Below, piece after piece: positions 7,432 to 16,122 of a stretch of 37,394 bases of DNA; within the stretch, counting starts at the first letter, position 1, and the number at the start of each line of letters is the position of its first letter. The notes under the pieces were generated by a model. The model was not told where the DNA came from and did not search any database. It saw only the letters and a list, made by a program, of their open reading frames with translations. The position numbers were made by a program, and so were the translations under genes. This DNA is from Rhizobacter sp. GTDB lineage: Bacteria > Pseudomonadota > Gammaproteobacteria > Burkholderiales > Burkholderiaceae_C. The stretch covers positions 1 to 37,394 of the forward strand of contig JAMLIM010000035.1 in assembly GCA_023954175.1 (NCBI GenBank). The letters are read 5' to 3'.

Positions 7432-8027
7432 ACGCTCGCCGCGCGAAGCGCTCCCCGTATGCCGCCGCGCTCGACGAGGGCGCAGGCGGCGGCGGTCACG
7501 GCTCGGAGGGCGCGCCGGCGGAGCGCCGTGCCAGGCGTGCGACGGCCGCCGCGCCAAAGCGCCACCTGCCGAGTGAAATCGACTGGCGCGTCTGCCGCTT
7601 CGGTGAACTGAGCCCGGTCGAGCTTGCGCGCATCTATCGCGCGCGTCAGATGGTGTTCGCGGTCGAGCAGCAGTGCATCTACCTCGACGCCGACGAATAC
7701 GACGAGCTGTCGTGTCACTTCGCCGCGTGGTCGCCCGAACACGCCCTGCCGCTCGCCTATGCACGCCTCCTGAACCCCGGCGCGAAGTACGCGGAGCCTT
7801 CGATCGGCCGCGTGATCACGACCGCGCCCGTGCGCGGTCTGGGGCTCGGGCGCGAGCTCGTGCGACGCGTGGTCGCGCACTGCGCGCAGATGCACCCGCG
7901 ATTGGCGATCCGGATCTCGGCCCAGGAGCGGCTCGAGCGCTTCTATGCCGACTTCGGATTCGTTGCCGTCGGCGAGGCCTATCTCGAGGACGGCATCCCG
8001 CATCTGGAGATGTTGCGCCCGGCGTAG
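7428..8027 (+). CDS. ElaA-like GNAT acetyltransferase with basic N-terminal extension
   Basis: Residues about 49-199 match the small GNAT family typified by E. coli ElaA: VFAVEQQC at 77-83, SIGRVIT, the acetyl-CoA loop RGLGLG at 136-141, RFYADFGF and EDGIPH at 187-192. ElaA itself is about 150 residues; here about 48 extra residues precede it, rich in Arg, Ala and Gly (RRAKRSP, GAGGGGHG, RRARRAT). Its ATG overlaps the stop of the C39 exporter (ATGA at 7428-7431), implying translational coupling. Placement in a peptide-export operon suggests it modifies the precursor, perhaps at the two Lys of the core, but that is inference. It is not a LuxI-type synthase by motif. Confidence 0.88.
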   Translation: MNARRAKRSPYAAALDEGAGGGGHGSEGAPAERRARRATAAAPKRHLPSEIDWRVCRFGELSPVELARIYRARQMVFAVEQQCIYLDADEYDELSCHFAAWSPEHALPLAYARLLNPGAKYAEPSIGRVITTAPVRGLGLGRELVRRVVAHCAQMHPRLAIRISAQERLERFYADFGFVAVGEAYLEDGIPHLEMLRPA

Positions 8028-8258
8028 GGCAGGACCGGGCGCGACGCTGACCGCGGTCGCGGACCGAGCGCCACTTCCCGACCGGGCAACGCGGGCGCCC
8101 GTTCACCGAACCCGCCCGGCGACCTCGCCACCAAGCGGTCTCGCGCCCTGCCTCGTAAAATGCGGCACCCCGCCGCGGCCACTTCCGACGCGTCCGGCGC
8201 CACCCCGCACCAGCGCGCCGGTCACCCCGCGACAGCCAAAGCGACACAGGCACAAACC

Positions 8259-10283
8259 ATGCACTACCCCAGCACGTTCGACGTCATCGTCGTCGGTGGC
8301 GGCCATGCCGGCACCGAGGCGGCGCTGGCCGCCGCCCGCATGGGCAGCGCGACGCTGCTGCTCACGCACAACATCGAAACGCTCGGGCAGATGAGTTGCA
8401 ACCCGTCGATCGGCGGCATCGGCAAGGGCCACCTCGTGAAGGAGGTCGATGCCCTCGGCGGCGCCATGGCCGCGGCGACCGACGAGGCCGGCATCCAGTT
8501 TCGGATCCTCAACGGCTCCAAGGGGCCGGCCGTGCGCGCAACGCGTGCGCAGGCGGATCGCGTGCTCTATCGGGCCGCGATCCGGCGCCGGCTCGAGAAC
8601 CAGCCGAATCTCTGGATCTTCCAGCAGGCGGTGGACGACCTGATCCTCGAAGGCGATCGCGTGGCCGGCGCGGTCACGCAGATCGGCATTCGCTTCGCGT
8701 CGCGCGCCGTCGTGCTCACCGCGGGCACCTTCCTCGACGGCCGCATCCACGTCGGGCTCGAAAGCCACGCCGCGGGGCGCGCCGGTGACCCGCCCGCGGT
8801 CACGCTGTCGGCGCGCCTGAAGGAGCTGAAGCTGCCTCAGGGCCGGCTCAAGACGGGGACACCGCCCCGCATCGACGGCCGCAGCATCGACTTCACCCGA
8901 CTCGTCGAGCAAGCGGGCGACTCGGACCCGGTGCCGGTGTTCAGCTTTCTGGGCGACGCGTCGCAGCACCCGCGCCAGGTGCCGTGCTGGATCACGCATA
9001 CCAACGAGCGCACGCACGAGATCATCCGCGCGGGATTCGACCGCAGCCCGATGTTCACCGGCGTGATCGAAGGCGTCGGTCCGCGCTACTGCCCGAGCAT
9101 CGAGGACAAGGTGAACCGCTTCGCGGACAAGTCGTCGCACCAGATCTTCCTCGAGCCCGAAGGGCTGACGACGAACGAGTTCTACCCGAACGGCATCTCG
9201 ACCTCGCTGCCCTTCGACGTGCAACTCGCTGCCGTTCGGTCGATGCAGGGGCTCGCGAACGCGCACATCCTGCGCCCCGGCTATGCGATCGAGTACGACT
9301 ACTTCGACCCGCGCGCGCTGCGATCGAGCTTCGAGACGCGCGCCATCGAGGGCCTCTTCTTCGCCGGGCAGATCAACGGCACGACGGGCTACGAAGAAGC
9401 AGCAGCGCAAGGTCTCTTCGCCGGCGTCAACGCCGCCTTGAAGGTCATGGGTCGCGACGCCTGGGTGCCCGGGCGCGACAAGGCCTACCTCGGCGTGCTC
9501 GTCGACGATCTGACGACCAAGGGCGTCAACGAGCCCTACCGCATGTTCACCAGCCGTGCCGAGTACCGGCTGCAACTGCGCGAGGACAACGCCGACCTCC
9601 GGCTGACCGAGATCGGGCGCGAACTCGGGCTTGTCGACGATGTGCGCTGGTCGGCGTTCTGCCGCAAGCGCGATGCTGTTTCACGTGAAACAGAGCGCCT
9701 CGCGCGCACGTGGCTGGGCCCCGCCACGCTGCCCGCCGCCGACGCCGAGCGCCTGCTCGGCAAGCCGCTCGAACACGAATACCGCCTGACCGATCTTCTG
9801 CGCCGGCCGGGCGTGGGCTTCGATCAGGTTGACGCAGCGGCAGCCGTTGCCAACGCGGCCAGCCCCGGTACGCTCGCGCGCGAGCGCCTTGGCAACGAAC
9901 TGGGCGCCACACTCGCCGACACCGTGATCGCGCAGGTCGAAGTCGGCGTCAAGTACGCCGGCTACATCGACAAGCAGAACCTCGGCGTGGCGCGCGCCGC
10001 GCACTACGAGGGCCTGCGCCTGCCTGCGGACATCGACTACGCCAGGGTCTTCGCACTGTCCCACGAGGTGCGTCAGCGCCTGAACCAGCACCGACCCGAG
10101 ACGCTGGGCCAGGCGGCGCGCCTCCCGGGCGTCACGGCGGCGGCGGTGTCGTTGCTGCTCGTCCATCTCAAGAAGGGCGGACTGGCGGCGCTCGACTCCG
10201 ACGCAGCAAGCGCCATGACACGCAGCGCCGACGGCACGGGTGCGGTGTCAACGCCCGAATCGGCGCGGCGCGATGCCGCCTGA
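8259..10283 (+). CDS. mnmG: tRNA uridine-5-carboxymethylaminomethyl modification enzyme MnmG (GidA)
   Basis: MnmG with MnmE installs the cmnm5 group on U34 of certain tRNAs, using FAD, NADH and methylene-THF in the cytoplasm. The 674-residue protein shows the FAD-binding [10 protein letters not shown] near the N-terminus, the family signature [22 protein letters not shown], and [21 protein letters not shown] 8259 places the Rossmann fold at the N-terminus; an open frame extends upstream to 8160 with unlikely Ala/Thr/Pro composition. A TAAAAT at 8156-8161 could be a -10 element. The C-terminus has about 25 residues more than usual and overlaps rsmG by 11 bases. A parS site lies inside the gene at 9677-9692. 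Confidence 0.97.
   Translation: MHYPSTFDVIVVGGGHAGTEAALAAARMGSATLLLTHNIETLGQMSCNPSIGGIGKGHLVKEVDALGGAMAAATDEAGIQFRILNGSKGPAVRATRAQADRVLYRAAIRRRLENQPNLWIFQQAVDDLILEGDRVAGAVTQIGIRFASRAVVLTAGTFLDGRIHVGLESHAAGRAGDPPAVTLSARLKELKLPQGRLKTGTPPRIDGRSIDFTRLVEQAGDSDPVPVFSFLGDASQHPRQVPCWITHTNERTHEIIRAGFDRSPMFTGVIEGVGPRYCPSIEDKVNRFADKSSHQIFLEPEGLTTNEFYPNGISTSLPFDVQLAAVRSMQGLANAHILRPGYAIEYDYFDPRALRSSFETRAIEGLFFAGQINGTTGYEEAAAQGLFAGVNAALKVMGRDAWVPGRDKAYLGVLVDDLTTKGVNEPYRMFTSRAEYRLQLREDNADLRLTEIGRELGLVDDVRWSAFCRKRDAVSRETERLARTWLGPATLPAADAERLLGKPLEHEYRLTDLLRRPGVGFDQVDAAAAVANAASPGTLARERLGNELGATLADTVIAQVEVGVKYAGYIDKQNLGVARAAHYEGLRLPADIDYARVFALSHEVRQRLNQHRPETLGQAARLPGVTAAAVSLLLVHLKKGGLAALDSDAASAMTRSADGTGAVSTPESARRDAA
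9677..9692. promoter_or_regulatory. parS site inside mnmG
   Basis: TGTTTCACGTGAAACA is a perfect 16-bp palindrome and a full match to the conserved chromosomal parS consensus (TGTTNCACGTGAAACA). It is the nucleation site for ParB clamp loading near the origin. It lies in the mnmG coding frame as ..AVSRET.. and is about 3.9 kb from parB. Confidence 0.95.
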
Positions 10284-10917
10284 GCGGGCGCGGCTGAGCG
10301 AAGGCGCCACCGCGCTCGGCGTCGGGCTGAGCGAACAGCAGCTCGACGCCCTGCTTGGCTACCTGGCGCTGCTCGCCAAGTGGAACCGCGTCTACAACCT
10401 GACGGCGGTGCGCGACCCGTCTGCCATGGTGGTGCAGCACCTGCTCGACAGCCTGGCCGTCGTCTCGCCGTTGCGCCGATGGGCCGGCGACGCACCGAAA
10501 CGCGTGCTCGACGTCGGCAGTGGCGCCGGCCTGCCCGGCTTCGTGATCGCTGTCGCCATGCCGACGCTCGATGTCACCTGCGTCGACGCGGTCGGCAAGA
10601 AGGCGAGCTTCGTTCGCCAGGCAGCGGCCGAACTTCGCGTTCACAACCTGCACGCGGTTCATTCGCGCGTCGAAGCGCTGACCGAGCCGCCTTTCGACCT
10701 GATCACATCGCGCGCGTTTGCCACCCTCGCCGACTTCGTTGCGCTGACCCGCGACCGCCTCGCGCCGGGTGGCGTCTGGCTCGCGATGAAGGGCAAGTCG
10801 CCATCGGACGAGATCGACGCAATGCCGCAAGTGATCGACGTGTTTCACGTGGAACAAGTTGACGTGCCCGGACTGGATGCCGACCGCTGCCTGATCTGGA
10901 TGCGTGAGCGGCGCTGA
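10273..10917 (+). CDS. rsmG: 16S rRNA m7G527 methyltransferase RsmG (GidB)
   Basis: RsmG transfers a methyl group from S-adenosylmethionine to G527 of 16S rRNA. The 214-residue protein has the family N-terminus ([19 protein letters not shown]) and the SAM-binding loop [11 protein letters not shown] at 79-89, followed by [13 protein letters not shown] 10273 overlaps the last 11 bases of mnmG in another frame, the usual gidA-gidB coupling. A second parS lies within the 3' part. Confidence 0.96.
   Translation: MPPERARLSEGATALGVGLSEQQLDALLGYLALLAKWNRVYNLTAVRDPSAMVVQHLLDSLAVVSPLRRWAGDAPKRVLDVGSGAGLPGFVIAVAMPTLDVTCVDAVGKKASFVRQAAAELRVHNLHAVHSRVEALTEPPFDLITSRAFATLADFVALTRDRLAPGGVWLAMKGKSPSDEIDAMPQVIDVFHVEQVDVPGLDADRCLIWMRERR
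10841..10856. promoter_or_regulatory. parS site inside rsmG
   Basis: TGTTTCACGTGGAACA reads TGTTCCACGTGAAACA on the other strand, the classical parS sequence. It encodes ..VFHVEQ.. near the RsmG C-terminus and is about 1.15 kb from the first parS and 2.7 kb from parB. Confidence 0.93.
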
Positions 10918-11069
10918 TCCTGACCCTTGTCGCGACGCCCGCAGTTCACACCCGCGCACCCTGACGTGCAGCCGATGCCGCTTCGACGCGACATCGCGCG
11001 GCCAGAAGCACGCCCCTGCGATCGCGAGCTGCCGCACTGCCTCTACACTCCCACCTGGGAGGCCCGAGC

Positions 11070-11681
11070 ATGTTCGGCATTTCAGACTACGGCGCATTCT
11101 GCGTCGCGATATTGCTGTTCCTTGCCCTCCCGGGGCCGGGTACTTTTGCGCTCCTCACGTCCACCGGCAAGGGCGGCTTTCGCGCCGGTGCGCAGGCGAC
11201 CTTCGGCCTGATCGTCGGCGACCAGGTCCTGCTCTGGATGGCGGTGGGCGGTGTCGCGGCACTTCTGGCAGCGCATCCCGCCGCATTCCAACTCGTGCAG
11301 TACGGCGGCGCCGCCTATCTGGGGTGGATCGGCCTGCGCCTCATCTTTGCCAGGGAAGGGCATGCCGCGCCGATCCGCATCGAACCGCGTGACTACGCGC
11401 GGCAGGCCTTTCTCATCACCCTGCTGAACCCGAAGGCGATCGTCTTCTACATGGCGTTCTTTCCGCTCTTCATCGACCCGGCCACGCACCGCGGCGCCCT
11501 CACGTTCGCCGCCATGGCGGCGACGATCGCGACCATCACCGCCGTGTACTGCCTGACGCTGTGCGCGTTTGCCCAGGCCGTCGCGCAACAGGTCAAGGCG
11601 CACCGCCGGCTCGCCCGCTGGCTGGAAAGGGTGGCCGGGGTCTTCCTGCTCGGCTTCGGCATTCGGCTCGGAAGCAGTTGA
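11070..11681 (+). CDS. LysE/RhtB-family amino-acid exporter
   Basis: The 203-residue inner-membrane protein has about six hydrophobic segments and the family N-terminal motif with LPGPGTFALLTSTGKGGFRAG, as well as LLNPKAIVFYMAFFPLFID. Such proteins export amino acids or homoserine lactone-like compounds by proton exchange; the substrate cannot be predicted. GGGAGG at 11057-11062 lies 7 bases before ATG 11070. The stop is 4 bases before parA, so it is probably the first gene of a lysE-parA transcript. It sits between rsmG and parA. Confidence 0.92.
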   Translation: MFGISDYGAFCVAILLFLALPGPGTFALLTSTGKGGFRAGAQATFGLIVGDQVLLWMAVGGVAALLAAHPAAFQLVQYGGAAYLGWIGLRLIFAREGHAAPIRIEPRDYARQAFLITLLNPKAIVFYMAFFPLFIDPATHRGALTFAAMAATIATITAVYCLTLCAFAQAVAQQVKAHRRLARWLERVAGVFLLGFGIRLGSS

Positions 11682-11685
11682 AACG

Positions 11686-12462
11686 ATGAGCAAGATCTTC
11701 TGCATCGCCAACCAGAAGGGCGGAGTCGGCAAGACGACGACGACCGTGAACCTCGCGGCCGGGCTGGCGCAGCTTGGCCAGCGCGTGCTGGTGGTCGATC
11801 TCGATCCGCAAGGCAATGCCACGACCGGTTCCGGCGTCGACAAGCGCTCACTCACGCTCAGTGTCTACGATGTGCTGATCGAAAGCGCGAGCGTCGCCGA
11901 AGCACGCGTCGCCAGTCCACGAGGTGGCTTCGATGTGCTCGGCGCGAATCGCGAGCTGGCCGGCGCCGAAGTCGAACTCGTCGGCCTCGAGCGGCGCGAG
12001 AAGCGGCTCAAACTGGCCCTCGCCGCGCTCGGCGACGAATACGACTTCGTGCTGATCGACTGCCCGCCGTCGCTCAGCCTGCTCACGCTCAACGGCTTGT
12101 GCAGCGCGCACGGCGTCGTCGTGCCGATGCAGTGCGAGTACTTCGCGCTCGAAGGCCTGTCCGATCTCGTCAACACGATCAAGCGCGTGCACGCCAACCT
12201 CAACCCCGATCTGCAGATCATCGGGCTGCTGCGCGTCATGTTCGACACCCGCATCACGCTGCAGCAACAGGTCAGCGAGCAGCTCAAGTCGCATTTCGGC
12301 GACAAGGTCTTCAACACCGTGATTCCACGCAACGTGCGCCTCGCGGAAGCCCCGAGCTATGGCCTGCCGGGTGTCGTCTTCGACCCTTCTTCCAAGGGCG
12401 CGCAGGCGTTCGTGGCCTTCGCCGGCGAGATGATCGAGCGCATGCGTTCCATGCCCGCGTGA
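11686..12462 (+). CDS. parA: Chromosome-partitioning ATPase ParA (Soj)
   Basis: The 258-residue Walker-type ATPase binds DNA nonspecifically in its ATP dimer form and moves ParB-parS complexes. The deviant Walker A KGGVGKTTTTVN is at residues about 10-21, with motif DLDPQGNATTG, Walker B FVLIDCPPSLSLLT and the C-terminal RNVRLAEAPSYG. Length fits chromosomal ParA of the small class without an N-terminal HTH. ATG 11686 is 4 bases after the lysE stop. ParB is not directly downstream: a minus-strand argC lies between them. Confidence 0.97.
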   Translation: MSKIFCIANQKGGVGKTTTTVNLAAGLAQLGQRVLVVDLDPQGNATTGSGVDKRSLTLSVYDVLIESASVAEARVASPRGGFDVLGANRELAGAEVELVGLERREKRLKLALAALGDEYDFVLIDCPPSLSLLTLNGLCSAHGVVVPMQCEYFALEGLSDLVNTIKRVHANLNPDLQIIGLLRVMFDTRITLQQQVSEQLKSHFGDKVFNTVIPRNVRLAEAPSYGLPGVVFDPSSKGAQAFVAFAGEMIERMRSMPA

Positions 12463-12505
12463 CACCGTTCCGCGTCCGCGCCGGTTCGACGGCTCTGTGA
12501 TCGCC

Positions 12506-12525
12506 GCGGCGCCAAAGGGCGCCGC
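12506..12525. terminator. Hairpin between convergent parA and argC
   Basis: GCGGCGCC (12506-12513) pairs perfectly with GGCGCCGC (12518-12525) around AAAG. It lies in the 83-base gap between the two convergent stops and could end both transcripts. No strong T-tract is present, so the mechanism is uncertain. Confidence 0.45.
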
Positions 12526-12545
12526 TCAAATGCCGTGCAGGTCAG

Positions 12546-13490
12546 TCAGGCCAGCCCGAGGCCTTCGTCGAGCCCGAGGTGCACGTTCATTGATTGCACC
12601 GCGGCGCCGCTCGCGCCCTTGCCGAGGTTGTCGAGCCGCGCGATCAGGATCGCCTGGTCAGCCCCGGCAAACACGAAGAGGTCGACGCGGTTCGTGTCGT
12701 TGGCGGCCATGACGTCGAAGAAGCCGTGCTCCAGCGTCGCCGGGTCCGACAACGGCATGACGCGCACGAAGCGTTCGCCCTCGTAGTGCCGTTCGAAGGC
12801 GCGCTGGATCGCAGCCGCGTCGCTGCCCGGCGCCAACTGGCTGAAGTGCAACGGCACCGACACCGCCAGCCCCTTGTAGAAATTGCCCACGATCGGCATG
12901 AACAGCGGCTTCGAGCGCAAGCCGGTGTGCTGCTGCATCTCGGGCACATGCTTGTGCTTCAGGCCGAGGCCGTAGGGGCGCGGCGCGGTCAGGAGCGGGT
13001 CGTCGCCGCGCTCGTACTGCTCGATCATCTTCTTGCCGCCACCGGAATAGCCGGTGATCGAGCTTGCCGAAATCGGCAGGTCGGGCGGCACGATGCCGGC
13101 ATCCACCAGCGGGCGCAACAACATGATGAAGGCGCTCGCGTGGCAGCCGGGATTCGATATGCGCTTGGCTGCGCGAATGCGCTCACGCTGGCCCGGCGCG
13201 AGTTCGGGCAGGCCGAACACCCAGCCCGGCGCGGTGCGGTGCGCTGTGCTCGCGTCGATCAGACAGGTCCGTGGGTTGGTGACGAGCGTTGCCGCTTCGC
13301 GGGCCGCATCATCCGGCAAGCACAGGAACGCCACATCCGCCGCGTTGAGCAGGCGCGCACGCTCGGCGGCGTCCTTGCGGCGGGCGGGGTCGATGCTGAG
13401 CACCTCGACGTCGGCGCGCTGCGCCAGCACCTCGTGGATGCGCAGGCCGGTCGTGCCTTCCTGGCCATCGACAAAAACCACATGCGTCAT
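12546..13490 (-). CDS. argC: N-acetyl-gamma-glutamyl-phosphate reductase, short form
   Basis: ArgC reduces N-acetylglutamyl phosphate to the semialdehyde with NADPH in arginine synthesis. The 314-residue protein is the short (type 2) form. It has the N-terminal fold [17 protein letters not shown], the active-site Cys116 in [11 protein letters not shown], and [18 protein letters not shown] lies 3 bases before ATG 13490. It lies on the opposite strand between parA and parB and has no arginine gene beside it. Its start faces parB across a 68-86 base gap, so divergent promoters must share that space. Confidence 0.95.
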   Translation of the reverse strand: MTHVVFVDGQEGTTGLRIHEVLAQRADVEVLSIDPARRKDAAERARLLNAADVAFLCLPDDAAREAATLVTNPRTCLIDASTAHRTAPGWVFGLPELAPGQRERIRAAKRISNPGCHASAFIMLLRPLVDAGIVPPDLPISASSITGYSGGGKKMIEQYERGDDPLLTAPRPYGLGLKHKHVPEMQQHTGLRSKPLFMPIVGNFYKGLAVSVPLHFSQLAPGSDAAAIQRAFERHYEGERFVRVMPLSDPATLEHGFFDVMAANDTNRVDLFVFAGADQAILIARLDNLGKGASGAAVQSMNVHLGLDEGLGLA

Positions 13491-13576
13491 CGGTCACCTC
13501 GCAACTTGGGGCTTGCCAGCATACGGCATCGCCGCGCAACGCGAAGCGCACATGCGCGATGACGGACAATCTCGTC

Positions 13577-14473
13577 ATGGTGACGAAGAAACCCAAGGGC
13601 CTCGGCCTCGGCCTGGAAGCCCTGCTCGGCCCCAAGGTGAAAGACGCCGCGTCGGGCGACGCGGGCGACGAGCTGCCGACGACGCTCAAGCTGAACCAGT
13701 TGCAGCCCGGCCGCTACCAGCCGCGCACGCGGATGGACGAAGGCGCGCTTTACGAACTCGCCGAAAGCATCAAGAGCCAGGGCGTGATGCAACCGGTGCT
13801 GGTGCGCCCGCTCGACGGCGGCCGCTACGAGATCATCGCCGGCGAGCGGCGCTTCCGTGCCGCCGCGCTGGCCGGTCTCTTCGAACTGCCGGTGCTCGTG
13901 AAGGACGTGCCGGACGAGTCGGCCGCCGTCATGTCGCTGATCGAGAACATCCAGCGAGAAGACCTGAACCCGCTGGAAGAAGCCCAAGGTTTGCAACGGC
14001 TGACGCAAGAGTTTGGGCTCACTCACGAACTTGCGGCGAAGGCCGTGGGCCGCTCGCGCAGCGCGGCGAGCAACCTGCTGCGCCTGCTCAGCCTGGCCGA
14101 ACCGGTACAGCAGATGCTGATGTCAGGCGACATCGACATGGGCCATGCACGCGCGCTGCTCGCGCTCGACAAGGCGCACCAGATCACGCAGGCGAGCGAG
14201 ATCGTGGCGCGCCGCCTGAGCGTGCGCGAGGCCGAGAAGCTCGTCGCACGCCTCGCAGGCAATGGCCGCCAGCGGCCCTTGCTGCGGGCACCTCCATCGA
14301 AGTCGCGCGATATCCTGCGCCTCGAGGAGGAGCTGTCGGACCTGCTCACCGCCAAGGTCGAAGTCCGCGTCAAGAAGAAGACCCGGCGCAGCGAGCAAGG
14401 AGAAGTGGCGATCGCCTTCGCCTCGCTCGACGATCTCGATGCGCTGATCGCCAAGCTGCGCGCGCCACGCTAG
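13577..14473 (+). CDS. parB: Chromosome-partitioning protein ParB (Spo0J), CTP-dependent clamp
   Basis: ParB recognises parS and spreads as a CTP-gated clamp. The 298-residue form starts at ATG 13577 with MVTKKPKGLGLGLEALLG, the conserved start of chromosomal ParB; ATG 13559 would add six residues. The CTPase motifs GERRFRAA and ENIQREDLNPLEEA are intact. The HTH that reads parS follows (LTHELAAKAVGRSRSAASNLLRLL), then a basic linker and the C-terminal dimer domain. Unlike most genomes it is not directly behind parA, so it needs its own promoter in the argC-parB gap. Confidence 0.96.
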   Translation: MVTKKPKGLGLGLEALLGPKVKDAASGDAGDELPTTLKLNQLQPGRYQPRTRMDEGALYELAESIKSQGVMQPVLVRPLDGGRYEIIAGERRFRAAALAGLFELPVLVKDVPDESAAVMSLIENIQREDLNPLEEAQGLQRLTQEFGLTHELAAKAVGRSRSAASNLLRLLSLAEPVQQMLMSGDIDMGHARALLALDKAHQITQASEIVARRLSVREAEKLVARLAGNGRQRPLLRAPPSKSRDILRLEEELSDLLTAKVEVRVKKKTRRSEQGEVAIAFASLDDLDALIAKLRAPR

Positions 14474-14494
14474 CGTCACGCCGACGGCCATACA

Positions 14495-14509
14495 CGCCCG
14501 CATCGGGCG
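14495..14509. terminator. Short hairpin between convergent parB and MFS gene
   Basis: CGCCCG (14495-14500) and CGGGCG (14504-14509) form a 6-bp stem with loop CAT in the 45-base gap between two convergent stops. No T-tract follows; a weak call. Confidence 0.3.
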
Positions 14510-14518
14510 CGGGCGCGG

Positions 14519-15697
14519 CTACGAGGCAGTTGCAGGGCGCATGCGTTGCTGCCACGCCAACCAACCCAGCGCGGCGCTCACGAGGCCGATCGGTACCAGC
14601 GAGCCGAGGTTGAGCAGGGTCCAGCCCTGGGTCGTGATCAGCGCGCCCGAGGCGAACGAGCTCAGCGCCATGGTCGAGAACACGCACAGGTCCATCACCC
14701 CCTGGGCCCGGTTCTTTTCCTCGGGGCGGTAAGTGCGCGTGTAAAGCGTCGTCGCGCCGACGTAGAGGAAGTTCCAGCCGACGCCGAGCAGGAACAGCGC
14801 GCCGAGGAACTGCATGACGTCGATGCCGCTCAGGGCGATGGCGACGCAGGCGAAGTTCAGCAGCGCGCCGATCGTCATGATGGGCAACTCGCCGAAGCGA
14901 CGGATCAGGTGGCCGGTGAAGAAACCCGGCACGAACATGCCGAGCACATGCCACTCGAGCACCAGCGCAGCGCTCTCGAACGGATGCTTGCACTGCGCCA
15001 TCGCGATCGGCGTCGCCGCCATCAGCAGGTTCATCACGCCGTAGCCGGCGCCGACGGCCATCACCGCGACGATGAAGATGGGCTGGCGCGCAATCTCGCG
15101 CAACGGCCGCCCGCGGCTCGCGCCCGGCAGCGGCGGCGCATGCGCCGGGAAACGGATGAACGACAGGGCCACGAACGAGAGCAGCGCGACGACGATCAGC
15201 GACAGATAGGCGCCGACGAACGGTTGCGGCAGCAACGTGCGGGTTGCGCTCGCGAGATTGGGGCCGACCACGCCGCCGACGATGCCGCCCGCCAGCACGA
15301 GCGAGATCGCGCGCTCGCGAAACGCGGGCACGACCAGCTCCGGCCCGGCGAACCGGTAGAGCGATGCGTTCGCCGCATAGAAGCCGGCGACGACGGTCGC
15401 CACCAGCAGCAGGCCGAAGCTTCGCGTCGAAGCCGCGTACGCACACAGCGCAGCCGAGAAAACGGCGACCGCCAGGCCGATCTGAAACGAACGCTTGCGC
15501 CCGAGGCGCGCCTGCAGGCGCGCGACGATCATGGTCGACAACGCGCTGCCGAGCACGTAGCCCGTCACCGGCAGGGTCGCCATCCAGGCGCGTGGCGCGA
15601 GCGACAAGCCCACAAGGCCGTTGATGGCGATGAAGACAACGTTGTTGGTGAGGAATAGCCCCTGGCACAGTGCCAGCAGCGCGAGGTTGCGGTTCAT
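14519..15697 (-). CDS. Major facilitator superfamily transporter
   Basis: The 392-residue inner-membrane protein has about 12 hydrophobic segments and the MFS loop 2-3 motif (ARLQARLGRKRSFQIGL). A second basic loop between helices 8 and 9 (GHLIRRFGELPIM) and the central cytoplasmic loop (RFPAHAPPLPGASRGRPLREIARQP region) fit the two-fold repeat. The sequence resembles the YfmO/ drug-resistance-like MFS group, but the substrate cannot be deduced. It is a single gene, convergent with parB; its promoter lies in the 425-base gap before prkA. Confidence 0.88.
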   Translation of the reverse strand: MNRNLALLALCQGLFLTNNVVFIAINGLVGLSLAPRAWMATLPVTGYVLGSALSTMIVARLQARLGRKRSFQIGLAVAVFSAALCAYAASTRSFGLLLVATVVAGFYAANASLYRFAGPELVVPAFRERAISLVLAGGIVGGVVGPNLASATRTLLPQPFVGAYLSLIVVALLSFVALSFIRFPAHAPPLPGASRGRPLREIARQPIFIVAVMAVGAGYGVMNLLMAATPIAMAQCKHPFESAALVLEWHVLGMFVPGFFTGHLIRRFGELPIMTIGALLNFACVAIALSGIDVMQFLGALFLLGVGWNFLYVGATTLYTRTYRPEEKNRAQGVMDLCVFSTMALSSFASGALITTQGWTLLNLGSLVPIGLVSAALGWLAWQQRMRPATAS

Positions 15698-15885
15698 TCG
15701 GCAATGATCGCATCCTCATGCGCTGCGCTGCGTGCGGCTGTGCGGTGAAGACGACGCTACGCGCCTGCGCGCAACCCTGTCAACCGACACCACATGCTCG
15801 CGCGTTGTCTGCGCAACACCTGTGGAACTTCGCATGACTTCGACGGTCGTTTATTGAACGAGGGGATGACAGCAGCCGATACACG

Positions 15886-15901
15886 CGGCATGCTCTTTGC
15901 T
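15886..15901 (+). promoter_or_regulatory. Sigma-54 (-24/-12) promoter for prkA-yeaH-spoVR
   Basis: CGGCATGCTCTTTGCT contains GG at 15887-15888 and GC at 15899-15900 with exactly 10 bases between, and matches YTGGCACG-N4-TTGCW at most positions. The start site would be near 15912. In E. coli the orthologous yeaGH operon is under RpoN/NtrC control, which supports the call. Confidence 0.7.
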
Positions 15902-15924
15902 CATCGACCCGTGCGGAGCATGCC
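15887..15924. repeat. Inverted repeat overlapping the sigma-54 promoter
   Basis: GGCATGCTC (15887-15895) is perfectly complementary to GAGCATGCC (15916-15924), 20 bases apart. One arm is the -24 region itself and the other lies just after the predicted start site, so it could act as an operator or fix DNA structure at the promoter. Confidence 0.6.
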
Positions 15925-16122
15925 ATCAAGGCGGCGAAACACCGTCTTCTCGGCGCATGCTGCGGGCGCGGATGGTCGATGCTGATGGAACTGCGTCTTT
16001 GCTGATGGCAAGGAAAGCTCTGATGGAGCCCGGCGCCGCTGGGGCGGGACTTCATCAGAACTTCCCAGACGGTGGCGGGGCATCCTCCCCGGCACCGGCT
16101 CCCCGACAGACCGGAGGCCAGC

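Larger units (their letters stand above)
15698..16122. other. 425-base divergent intergenic region, MFS gene / prkA
   Basis: No convincing gene is found here; short frames lack ribosome sites and family-like composition. It contains a sigma-54-like promoter (15886-15901) overlapped by an inverted repeat (15887-15924), leaving a leader of about 210 bases before prkA. GGAGG near 16113-16117 is the prkA ribosome site. The 190 bases upstream of the promoter are long enough for activator sites, but no NtrC-type palindrome was recognised. Confidence 0.6.

Noticed and set aside
7428-8027. LuxI-type autoinducer synthase
   Set aside because: The GNAT fold is shared, but the ElaA signatures (VFxVEQxC, EDGIPH) are present and the LuxI Arg/Phe/Trp pattern is not.
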